Part shown: in pieces, positions 1-5,898 of the stretch
How the letters are laid out: the number at the start of each line of letters is the position of its first letter
Numbering within the stretch: the first letter of the stretch is position 1
NCBI GenBank assembly: GCA_964605095.1
Contig: CAZSBS010000211.1
Span: forward strand, 1 to 8,701
DNA from: JAUWQU01 sp964605095
GTDB taxonomy: Bacteria > Planctomycetota > Phycisphaerae > SM23-33
Direction: 5' to 3'
Length of the DNA: 8,701 nt
Program-made: the position numbers and the translations under genes
Notes under the pieces: generated by a model
Seen by the model: the letters and a program-made list of their open reading frames with translations, nothing else
The model's database searches: none
What the model was told of the DNA's origin: nothing

Positions 1-21
1 CCGGTAGCCGGTAGCCGGGCA
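1..21. repeat. CCGGTAG heptamer, about three tandem units at the window edge
   Basis: The first 21 bases read as CCGGTAG, CCGGTAG, CCGGGCA, which is a 7-nt tandem repeat with a degenerate third unit. It is cut by the left edge, so the true copy number is unknown. The 10-mer CCGGTAGCCG occurs again at 5152-5161, where its TAG is the stop codon of the glycosidase gene. That second match may be chance in a GC-rich genome. Confidence 0.6.
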
Positions 22-32
22 GAAGAAACAGC

Positions 33-102
33 GGAACCTGGAACCGGGAACCCGGGACCTGGGAAAGAAACGTCGGAACTCGGAACATGGAATCCGGAAC
101 AT
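33..102. repeat. Degenerate heptanucleotide tandem repeat, consensus GGAACNN, about 10 units
   Basis: Cutting the sequence every 7 bases from 33 gives GGAACCT, GGAACCG, GGAACCC, GGGACCT, GGGAAAG, AAACGTC, GGAACTC, GGAACAT, GGAATCC, GGAACAT. Nine of ten units keep the G-G-(A/G)-A core in strict phase, and only the sixth breaks it. AAACAGC-GGAACCT (26-39) and AAACGTC-GGAACTC (68-81) lie 42 nt (six units) apart, hinting at a higher-order repeat. The period is not a multiple of three over codons, and no convincing gene covers it. It resembles in kind the heptameter short tandemly repeated repeats known from some cyanobacteria, but I cannot say it is homologous. Function is unknown. Confidence 0.75.
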
Positions 103-260
103 GCAAAGACGTTGAGGCTTGCTCGCTTCAGCGAGCATGGGAAGGAGTCGGGTGGTTTGCGGAGCCCTTGGGGCGAAGCAACCACATCTTCGATCTGCTC
201 GGCGCCTGGTACGCTCTTCCAAGACGAAAGCCTCTGCCAACTCTCCACGCCAACGCAAAC
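103..260 (+). ncRNA. Intergenic segment with a foldable core (120-220); candidate structured RNA, weak
   Basis: This stretch has no gene I believe. Two overlapping open frames (87-278 and 119-313) lack a ribosome binding site and recognisable motifs. Three pairings stand out. First, TGCTCGCT/AGCGAGCA at 120-127 and 130-137 is a perfect 8-bp inverted repeat. Second, GTGGTT at 152-157 pairs with AACCAC at 180-185; inside it GC (159-160) pairs with GC (178-179), and GCCC (164-167) pairs with GGGC (171-174). Third, GGAAG-G-AG (140-147) can pair with CTCTTCC (214-220), enclosing the second hairpin. The internal loop GGA/GAA (161-163, 175-177) would oppose only G and A bases on the plus-strand RNA. 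No T-run follows any stem, so a simple intrinsic terminator is unlikely. It could also be a dispersed DNA repeat. I recognise no Rfam family. Confidence 0.25.
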
Positions 261-289
261 TTGACCCACGGTCCATGACCGGTCAGAAT
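261..289 (+). promoter_or_regulatory. Candidate sigma-70-type promoter with overlapping palindrome, upstream of the small ORF
   Basis: TTGACC (261-266) and CAGAAT (284-289) are separated by 17 nt. They match the -35 and -10 consensus at 5/6 and 4/6 positions. The perfect 10-bp palindrome TGACCGGTCA (276-285) runs into the -10 element, where an operator would sit. A start near 296 would leave a leader of about 70 nt before the ATG at 368, containing a small GGGC-TAAG-GCCC hairpin (317-328). This is motif matching only, and planctomycete-like promoters are poorly defined. Confidence 0.3.
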
Positions 290-367
290 CAACTTTCAGC
301 ATTTGGTGAATAATTTGGGCTAAGGCCCGGACACCGACAGAGTGGGTAATGATCGAGCAGGTGAGAC

Positions 368-655
368 ATGATCGCTACGGGGAAAGTGATTAGGTGGGCG
401 TTGTTCGCTCTGCCTTTGGTTGTTGGTGTTTCCTTTGCGATATATGCCTTGGCGCATTCCTTTCTAGAGGGGCTGCTGATTGTGCCAAGCATGCCGGCGG
501 CTCGCTTTGCGCGGTTGTGCGAGACGCACGGCCTCCGCCTGCTGGATCCCAGTTGCTGCGTCGCCATGTATCGGATTTACGATTGCCGAATGCTCTTTGA
601 CTTCGTGGAAGCGGACGCCGTGTCCCAGATCCCGCAGACGGGTCCGAGTGATTGA
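368..655 (+). CDS. Small putative membrane protein, 95 aa, unknown function
   Basis: I do not recognise this protein. It opens with a short basic start (MIATGKVIRW) and a hydrophobic stretch at about residues 10-39 that would make one membrane-spanning helix. A soluble tail of about 55 residues follows, with four cysteines (C51, C63, C64, C73), including an adjacent pair in DPSCC. The start is favoured by AGGTGAG (359-365) just before the ATG and by a candidate promoter at 261-289. Its codons are clearly less GC-biased at third positions than those of the flanking genes (for example CCT TTG GTT GTT GGT GTT), so it may be acquired, weakly expressed or a chance frame. It converges on the phosphatase gene, with 60 nt between the two stops. 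An overlapping minus-strand frame (289-567) has no motif either. It is real rather than spurious at about even odds. Confidence 0.45.
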   Translation: MIATGKVIRWALFALPLVVGVSFAIYALAHSFLEGLLIVPSMPAARFARLCETHGLRLLDPSCCVAMYRIYDCRMLFDFVEADAVSQIPQTGPSD

Positions 656-664
656 GCCACCGCC

Positions 665-692
665 GGAATCTTGAATCTCTGAATCCAGAATC
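665..692. repeat. Short GAATC array, four units at 7-8 nt spacing
   Basis: GAATC occurs at 666-670, 673-677, 681-685 and 688-692, giving units GGAATCT, TGAATCTC, TGAATCC, AGAATCC with spacing 7, 8, 7. The unit is close to the GGAACCN heptad at 33-102 (shared pattern NGAAYC), so the two arrays look related. It sits in the 60-nt gap between the convergent stops of the small ORF and the phosphatase gene. No hairpin terminator for either gene is visible there. Confidence 0.55.
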
Positions 693-715
693 CCGCTCTC
701 AACAGCCTTTTGCCC

Positions 716-3277
716 CTACGGCCGCTCCTTAATCGCCTGGTCCTTGAACGTCTCCCACTTGTCGGCGTCGGGGTCGCCGAGTCTGACGGTGTACGTGCCC
801 TCGGCGAAGACCCACGGCCGGGCCGTGTTGCTCGTCAGGCGGATGGCGTAGACCAACTCGCCGGTCTTCTGGTCGATGACTTGCAGCACGGCGTTCTTGA
901 CGTCCTTGATCGACACCTCGGGCAGACATCCGACGATCTTGCGGCCATAGTTGTCGCGTTGGTTGATCGTCAGCGGCCAGCCGGGAAACTGGTCGTCCGC
1001 CTTGGGGTGGTCGAGGTTGGCCAGGAAGTGATAGCACTGGCAGGTGTAGGTGCGTTTGTCGCGGTCGAGGATGACAACGGCGAACCCGCCGGCCCGCTGG
1101 TCGGCCCAATGGTATCGGTCGGCGGCGTCCTTTCCAGTTCCGACGGGGTTGCCGGCGGCGTAGACGTATAGAAGGTTGCCCAGCCCGTCGCGGTACTGCC
1201 CGGTGTCGGGCAGGTTGTGGGCCGGGCGGTCGGTGTGGGGCATGTTCAGGCGGTCGGGGTTCCACCATCGCTGGTAGATCGAGCAGACCGCCGGCGTGCA
1301 GAACGACCAGCACGCATCCCGCGGAGAGTCCACGCCGTACTGTACGAGCGTCGGCAGGTGCTGGTCGCCGTCGTAGTGCAGCGGGTAACCCTTTCGCATT
1401 ATGCGGATGGCCCTGTCGCGGGCGGACTGAGGCCAGCCGCCGGAGTCCAGGTCCGCCTGGAGCGAACCACCGTAGCTGCCGTGGTGCGTTGCTGCCCCGG
1501 CCCAGAGCGTCTGCGAAAGCGCCATCTTCATGTCCGCGCCGCGCCAGTCGGCCGCCCAATGGTCCAGAAACTTCAGTTGACGCTCGCCCAGCAGCGTCAG
1601 GCCGGGCTTGTCCAGCGACTTCGTGTCGAAGTCCGGGCCCTTGACCCAGTCGGGCCGGGCGCCGTCGGTCTTGACGTTCTCCGGGCCGGACTTGAACATC
1701 CGGTCGGCGACGATCGCGAAGCTCGTCCGCCCGTAAACCCAGTCGCCGTAATAGACGCTGATGTCCTGGAGAATCGGCTTGGGATCGTACGGGTCGGGCA
1801 TGTGGGCAGTATGGGTCCGGTGGACCACGTTGACCATGCGGACCGGCTCAATGTACCCGCCCTCGGACGACGAACTTCCGCCTGGAGCCATGGGCTTGCC
1901 CCCCTCGCCCCATATGTTGCCCTGGAACACATCGTGATCGTCCGGCAGGCAGACCGCCGGGCGGTCCCGCAGCATGTCCGCCCAGACCCAGCCGAACATG
2001 TACCACTTGCGGAGGTAATTCAGGATCGCCCTGTCTGCCGGCTGGCGGATGATCCCGTACCCGCCGTTGGGCTCGTAGATCTGGTCGCCGGAGAAGAACA
2101 TCACGTCCGGATTGATCTTGGCTACGTTGCGAACCACCGGCGCGTATGGGTAGGCCTTGTCGAAATGCCCCGTGAACCCAGCCACGACAAGCGGGCGATC
2201 CACGGGGTTCTTGCGGACCGTGCCGGCCCACTCGGCGTTGCGGTCGGCGGCGCCCTTGGATTTCTGCGTGTAAACCAGGCGGTACTTCACATCCCGGTCG
2301 GCGGGCCAATTGGGGATGCGGAAGGTAGCGGTGCGGGCGTCGGCGTCGATTGGCTGCTCGCCCAGCGGCTTCCACGCGTCGGCCTCGCGGACCTCCAGGC
2401 GGACGGACTGCGAGTCAGCCTGGCCGATCGGCGGCATCTGCGCCGTCATCTTCATCACGTGGCCGTCGGCGCCGCGAGAGTTCGACAGCGTATGCATGGC
2501 GAAGAGGATCGGGCCGAAACGGCGGTCGGGGTGCTCCTGGACCTTGCCGCCATCGATCGACCAGTCGTTGAACCAGAAACGCGCGCCGCCCTTGCCGCCC
2601 CCGGCCTTGGCTTTGCCAGCCTTGCCGCGGGCAGCCTTGGCCGGGCCGACATTCGACGCCGCGCCAGGAGGGTTGTGAGACAGGGCGAGATTGCCGATCA
2701 GCTTGTCCGCCTGGACCGTCGCCGTCGCCTCGCCGAGCCGCTTGCCCGAGGCCGTGTCAACCGCGGTAAGAGTCAGCGTCGCATTCTCACCGTCGCACTT
2801 GGCCTCCAAACGCAGTGTCACGTCCGCGAGGTCGGACTTCTCGCCCAGCTTGACCGTCTTACCGTCGAGGATCAACTCGCCGCCGGTGGTTATCACGGCG
2901 CGAATCCCCTTGCCGAAGAAGAGATTCCCGCGATAGTCGTTGAGCACGTCGTGAACGCCGACCGCGAACCCGGCCGCGCCGCTGACGCCTTCGATCCTGC
3001 CCAGACGCACGCTCGTCGTTATCGAACCGGCCTGCTTGCCGAGTTGGTGCGTCAGCACCTGGACATTTCGGTCCGGCGCGGCGGTGGTGCATTCGAGCCG
3101 CCCGTCCTGGACGCGCCAGTCCTCCATCGGGTTGGCCCACAGGTCCGGCCCTACCCAGATGCGATCATTCATCTGCCCGAACCGGCTCCTATAGCCGGCC
3201 GTCTGCGCCATGCCGGCGCTGCCGCCAACCGCCGCGATCAACGTCAGCGCGATCAACATTCTCCGCGTCCTGTTCAT
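716..3277 (-). CDS. Exported PhoD-like metallophosphatase (alkaline phosphatase D family)
   Basis: The predicted product has 853 aa and hydrolyses phosphoesters outside the cytoplasm. Four in-frame ATGs cluster at 3277-3295. I chose 3277 because GGAG lies 6 nt before it and it gives a compact signal peptide: basic MNRTRR, a hydrophobic core, and probable cleavage after GMA at residue 24. ATG 3289, with GGAAG 7 nt upstream, is the main alternative. About residues 30-205 look like a beta-rich, LamG-like or DUF1080-like accessory domain (W..QDGRLEC). A Gly/Ala/Lys-rich linker follows at about 211-231. The catalytic domain begins near 360. It shows SGDQIYE (396-402, metal-ligand D398 and Y401), PDDHD (445-449) and GDQH (637-640), the order expected for PhoD-type metallophosphoesterases. 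A small beta domain ends the protein (about 795-840). The expected Ser-Cys motif before the GDQIYE block appears as GFTGH (367-371), so the iron-ligand cysteine of Bacillus PhoD seems absent. The gene is divergent from the GH27 gene. The true substrate is not evident. Confidence 0.92.
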   Translation of the reverse strand: MNRTRRMLIALTLIAAVGGSAGMAQTAGYRSRFGQMNDRIWVGPDLWANPMEDWRVQDGRLECTTAAPDRNVQVLTHQLGKQAGSITTSVRLGRIEGVSGAAGFAVGVHDVLNDYRGNLFFGKGIRAVITTGGELILDGKTVKLGEKSDLADVTLRLEAKCDGENATLTLTAVDTASGKRLGEATATVQADKLIGNLALSHNPPGAASNVGPAKAARGKAGKAKAGGGKGGARFWFNDWSIDGGKVQEHPDRRFGPILFAMHTLSNSRGADGHVMKMTAQMPPIGQADSQSVRLEVREADAWKPLGEQPIDADARTATFRIPNWPADRDVKYRLVYTQKSKGAADRNAEWAGTVRKNPVDRPLVVAGFTGHFDKAYPYAPVVRNVAKINPDVMFFSGDQIYEPNGGYGIIRQPADRAILNYLRKWYMFGWVWADMLRDRPAVCLPDDHDVFQGNIWGEGGKPMAPGGSSSSEGGYIEPVRMVNVVHRTHTAHMPDPYDPKPILQDISVYYGDWVYGRTSFAIVADRMFKSGPENVKTDGARPDWVKGPDFDTKSLDKPGLTLLGERQLKFLDHWAADWRGADMKMALSQTLWAGAATHHGSYGGSLQADLDSGGWPQSARDRAIRIMRKGYPLHYDGDQHLPTLVQYGVDSPRDACWSFCTPAVCSIYQRWWNPDRLNMPHTDRPAHNLPDTGQYRDGLGNLLYVYAAGNPVGTGKDAADRYHWADQRAGGFAVVILDRDKRTYTCQCYHFLANLDHPKADDQFPGWPLTINQRDNYGRKIVGCLPEVSIKDVKNAVLQVIDQKTGELVYAIRLTSNTARPWVFAEGTYTVRLGDPDADKWETFKDQAIKERP

Positions 3278-3364
3278 TTTCATCTCCATGTTCATACTTC
3301 CGTCGGCAGGAATGATTCGGTCAACATCCGCAGCCTCTTAGTTGAACGCCGCCGGCCCGCCGCA

Positions 3365-3381
3365 GGGAAGAGAATTTTCCC
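3365..3381. promoter_or_regulatory. Interrupted palindrome GGGAA-N7-TTCCC in the divergent spacer
   Basis: The 177-nt spacer between the divergent starts (3278-3454) must hold both promoters. The clearest internal symmetry is at 3365-3381, where arms GGGAA and TTCCC flank a 7-nt centre and 6 of 8 position pairs are complementary. It lies 74 nt before the GH27 start and 88 nt before the phosphatase start, a plausible shared operator position. I find no convincing -35/-10 pair for either gene. An AT-rich patch at 3417-3435 is the likeliest rightward promoter zone. Confidence 0.25.
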
Positions 3382-3454
3382 GACTGTTATCGCAGCTTCC
3401 ATTTCGCGCCCGCTGGTTGTATTCATATGTGTTAACCCGAGTCAGGAGACCATG

Positions 3455-5158
3455 ATGAAACGCATCGCCGGAAAGGTTCTTTTCGGACTGGCCATTGCGG
3501 CATTGGGCGCATCAGTGGCTCTCGTCGCAGGCTGCGGTGACGGCGCCAACGGGCCTCGCGCCGCCGCCATCCATGCGCCGGCCGTCACGGTTGCCAAAGG
3601 CGCCGCCTACGACGCGAAGATCACGGGCCGGGAAGTGCTCACGCCGCCGCACGGTAACGCGCCGCGGATCAACGCCCCTGCCGTCTACGGATGCAGGCCC
3701 GGCAGACCGATGATCTACCGCATCCCGACGACCGGCAAGAGGCCCATCGAGTTCGCCGCGGAGAATCTGCCGGCGTCGATCAGACTCGAGGCGAAGAGCG
3801 GGATCCTCATCGGCACGACGCCGGCGAAGCCGGGAACGTACACGGTGACGTTCCATGCCGGCAACGCCCACGGCCGGGACACCGCAAGGCTCGACCTGGT
3901 CGTCGGCGACAAGCTGGCCCTGACTCCGCCGATGGGCTGGAACAGTTGGTACACGCACTACCAGACTATCAACGACGCAAAGACGCGGGCTGCGGCCGAC
4001 GCGATGGTCGCCAGCGGCATGGCCGACGTGGGCTACAGCTACGTCTCCCTGGATGACTGCTGGATGCGGATGGACCCCAACCGTGTGCCCGAGCTGATGA
4101 AGCGGCTCGGCAAGAACGCCGCGAAGGTGCTGGACGTCAAGGTGAAGGCCGGGCCAACCCGCGCCAACGACGGGCAGATCCTTCCCGCCCGCGACTTCCC
4201 GGACATGAAGGCCCTGACAGATCACATCCACGCCTACGGGCTCAAGGCGGGCATCTACACCTCGCCGGGACCGCAAACCTGCGCGAGGTTCGAGGGCAGC
4301 TACGGCCACGAGGCACAGGACGCACGCACCTTCGCCGACTGGGGCTTCGACCTGCTGAAATACGACTGGTGCAGCTACAGTGCGGTCTATGGCAAGCGGA
4401 TGAAGGAGTTCAACAATGACCCCAACAAGGTCCTGCCGGAGCACAAGCGGCCCTATGAGATCATGGGGCCGACCCTCGCCGGCCTGGGGCGGGATATCGA
4501 GCTGAACCTCTGCCAGTACGGCATGAGCGAGGTCTGGAAATGGGGCGCCGAGGTGGCAGGCCAGTCGTGGCGGATCGGCGGCGATCTGGGGTTCACCCTG
4601 ACAAGGGGCGGCGTGTATAGGACGGCGAAGAAGACCATCGACCTTCGCAAGTACAACGGGCCGAGCCGATGGAACGACCCGGACTACCTGATCCTGGGCA
4701 ACTGGGTGCCGGACCGGTCCGAGCCGCCCCAGCCTGTCAACCTGACGCCCGGCGAGCAGTACAGCTACGTCTCGCTGTGGTGCATGATGGCCTGCCCGAT
4801 GTTCTTCTCGGGCGACATGGCCACGGTGGACGCGTTCACGTACGGCCTGCTCTGCAACACCGAGATGATCGCCGTCAACCAGGACCGCCTCGGCATCTGC
4901 GCCGAACCTGTCGTCATGGACTCAAACCAGTGGGTGCTCAAGAAGCCCATGGCCGACGGCTCGGTGGTGGTTGGGCTGTTCAACCTGGAAAAAGACGCCG
5001 GCCGGGAAATAGCCATCACGTGGACTCGACTCGGCCTGCCGGGTCCGGCCAAGGCCCGCGACCTGTGGCGACAGAGAGACGTGGACTTCCCGTCAGAGGT
5101 ATTGACCGTAAAGCTAGGCCCCCAAGGATGCGCGGTGTTCAAGATTCGTGGCCGGTAG
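3455..5158 (+). CDS. Lipoprotein GH27 glycoside hydrolase, probable alpha-galactosidase
   Basis: The 567-aa product is predicted to remove terminal alpha-galactosyl residues (retaining, clan GH-D) at the cell envelope. ATG 3455 is chosen over the adjacent ATG 3452 because AGGAG (3444-3448) lies 6 nt away. The lipoprotein signal peptide ends in lipobox LVAG|C27. A putative Ig domain of the He_PIG type spans about 84-150 (LPASIRLEAKSG, PAKPGTYTVTFHA). The (beta/alpha)8 catalytic domain opens with the GH27 signature TPPMGWNSW (157-165). It continues with DDCW (200-203), LKYDWC (nucleophile D304), WRIGGD (acid/base D377) and WNDPDYL (406-412). A beta-sandwich closes the protein (about 475-567). 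About 25 extra residues follow DDCW before the DGQILPARDFPDMKAL segment. GH27 also contains alpha-N-acetylgalactosaminidases and beta-L-arabinopyranosidases, so the sugar specificity is less certain than the family. The next gene starts 19 nt after the stop. Confidence 0.95.
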   Translation: MKRIAGKVLFGLAIAALGASVALVAGCGDGANGPRAAAIHAPAVTVAKGAAYDAKITGREVLTPPHGNAPRINAPAVYGCRPGRPMIYRIPTTGKRPIEFAAENLPASIRLEAKSGILIGTTPAKPGTYTVTFHAGNAHGRDTARLDLVVGDKLALTPPMGWNSWYTHYQTINDAKTRAAADAMVASGMADVGYSYVSLDDCWMRMDPNRVPELMKRLGKNAAKVLDVKVKAGPTRANDGQILPARDFPDMKALTDHIHAYGLKAGIYTSPGPQTCARFEGSYGHEAQDARTFADWGFDLLKYDWCSYSAVYGKRMKEFNNDPNKVLPEHKRPYEIMGPTLAGLGRDIELNLCQYGMSEVWKWGAEVAGQSWRIGGDLGFTLTRGGVYRTAKKTIDLRKYNGPSRWNDPDYLILGNWVPDRSEPPQPVNLTPGEQYSYVSLWCMMACPMFFSGDMATVDAFTYGLLCNTEMIAVNQDRLGICAEPVVMDSNQWVLKKPMADGSVVVGLFNLEKDAGREIAITWTRLGLPGPAKARDLWRQRDVDFPSEVLTVKLGPQGCAVFKIRGR

Positions 5159-5177
5159 CCGCGGGTATCGTAACGAC

Positions 5178-5720
5178 ATGAATGAGCGAGACCGATTTCT
5201 GGCGGCGGAGGATGCCGAACTGCTTGGGCAGTGCGAGGTACACACGTACAAGTCATCCGGACCTGGCGGGCAGCACCGCAACAAGGTTTCCTCGGCCATC
5301 AGGCTGCATCACCGCCCCACCGGGATAACCGCGCTGGCTAACGAGTCGCGGTCTCAGCATGACAACAAGCTCCAGGCGCTGCGGCGGCTTCGGATGAACA
5401 TCGCCTGCCAACTTCGCTGCCCAGCCGACCTGGCGGACTTCCGGCCGACGGAGGTGCTGAGCGAATGCCTGTTCGTGGCCCGAGGCGGCCCGGCGGCAGG
5501 AACGAGGCGGCTGGGAGTCGGGCCGAAGGACCGCCGGTTCTGGCAGGTCGCGGCAGGGCTGCTGGATTTGCTCGAAAGTGCGGCCGGTCGGCTGGCGCCC
5601 CCGGCGGCGTCGCTCGGCATAACGACGGGCAATTTCACGTCTGTGATAAAGTCCGACCGCCACCTGTTTGCCGCCGCGCAGCAGATCCGCAAGGCTCACG
5701 GCCATGGCTCGATGAGTTGA
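5178..5720 (+). CDS. GGQ-domain peptide chain release factor-like protein (ribosome rescue type)
   Basis: This 180-aa protein has the RF-1 catalytic domain that cleaves peptidyl-tRNA on the ribosome. The signature SSGPGGQHRNKVSSA spans residues 26-40, with the GGQ tripeptide at 30-32. The conserved PTGI..ANESRSQHDNK..AL..L follows (47-72). It lacks the stop-codon-reading domains of RF1 and RF2, so it resembles ArfB/YaeJ-like rescue factors. However, it is longer, and its tail is not the short lysine/arginine-rich extension of ArfB. About residues 85-180 instead form a second helical region ending in SLGITTGNFTSVIKSDRHL, perhaps a winged-helix-like RNA-binding fold. I chose ATG 5178. GTG 5148 is in frame but overlaps the GH27 stop. 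Neither has a strong Shine-Dalgarno, so translation may depend on coupling to the upstream gene. A glycosidase and a translation factor have no obvious functional link. Confidence 0.88.
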   Translation: MNERDRFLAAEDAELLGQCEVHTYKSSGPGGQHRNKVSSAIRLHHRPTGITALANESRSQHDNKLQALRRLRMNIACQLRCPADLADFRPTEVLSECLFVARGGPAAGTRRLGVGPKDRRFWQVAAGLLDLLESAAGRLAPPAASLGITTGNFTSVIKSDRHLFAAAQQIRKAHGHGSMS

Positions 5721-5733
5721 TCATTATTGAATC

Positions 5734-5763
5734 TTGACGCTGCCGCGCCGGATCGGGTAAGAT
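5734..5763 (+). promoter_or_regulatory. Probable sigma-70-type promoter of pilB
   Basis: TTGACG (5734-5739) and TAAGAT (5758-5763) are separated by 18 nt and match consensus at 5/6 and 4/6. They lie just after the release-factor-like gene stops at 5720. A start near 5770 would give pilB a leader of about 130 nt, long enough for post-transcriptional control. This is the best promoter match I found in the window. Confidence 0.45.
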
Positions 5764-5817
5764 TCATGGCGCGTGATCCAGATCGGTCCGGCTTTCCCCG
5801 GAACTGCAATGGTGACG

Positions 5818-5830
5818 ACACTCGGAGTGT
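5818..5830. promoter_or_regulatory. 13-bp perfect dyad ACACTC-G-GAGTGT in the pilB leader
   Basis: Arms ACACTC (5818-5823) and GAGTGT (5825-5830) are exact reverse complements around one central G. The dyad lies about 50 nt downstream of the predicted start of transcription and 68 nt before the pilB ATG. The centre is too tight for the full stem to form in RNA; only the outer four pairs could close over a 5-nt loop. A dimeric DNA-binding repressor site is therefore likelier than a riboregulatory hairpin. Confidence 0.3.
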
Positions 5831-5898
5831 TCTCCTAAGGCCAGGCGGCAACTGGCACAGGGCAAATGGCGATAGTTTTTCGGCAGTGAGCGAGTCTT

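Noticed and set aside
120..137. The inverted repeat as an intrinsic terminator of a gene to the left
   Set aside because: No T-run follows the stem on either strand, and no gene end is visible upstream in the window.
87..313. Two overlapping small plus-strand frames (87-278, 119-313)
   Set aside because: Neither has a ribosome binding site or motif. They overlap the heptad repeat and the inverted repeats, so structure explains the segment better than coding.
1217..3451. A plus-strand open frame running 745 codons antisense to the phosphatase and joining in frame with the glycosidase
   Set aside because: It mirrors the phosphatase gene, whose motifs and signal peptide are on the minus strand. 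Long antisense frames are common in GC-rich genes. The glycosidase has its own Shine-Dalgarno and lipoprotein signal at 3455.
3512..4444. A 310-codon minus-strand frame within the glycosidase gene
   Set aside because: It shows no motif and is explained by codon bias of the plus-strand GH27 gene, which has all catalytic signatures.
5729..5733. A further GAATC unit after the release-factor-like gene, possibly part of the repeat family
   Set aside because: It is a single copy without 7-nt neighbours and overlaps the likely pilB promoter.
5855..5866. GCACAGGGCAAA in the pilB leader, identical to a conserved piece of the cyclic-di-GMP-I (GEMM) riboswitch
   Set aside because: The second conserved half (GACGCAAAGCC and following pairing elements) is absent before or just inside the pilB coding region, and only 32 nt remain before the ATG. 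It is most likely a chance match, though a covariance-model search with the Rfam GEMM-I model would settle it.
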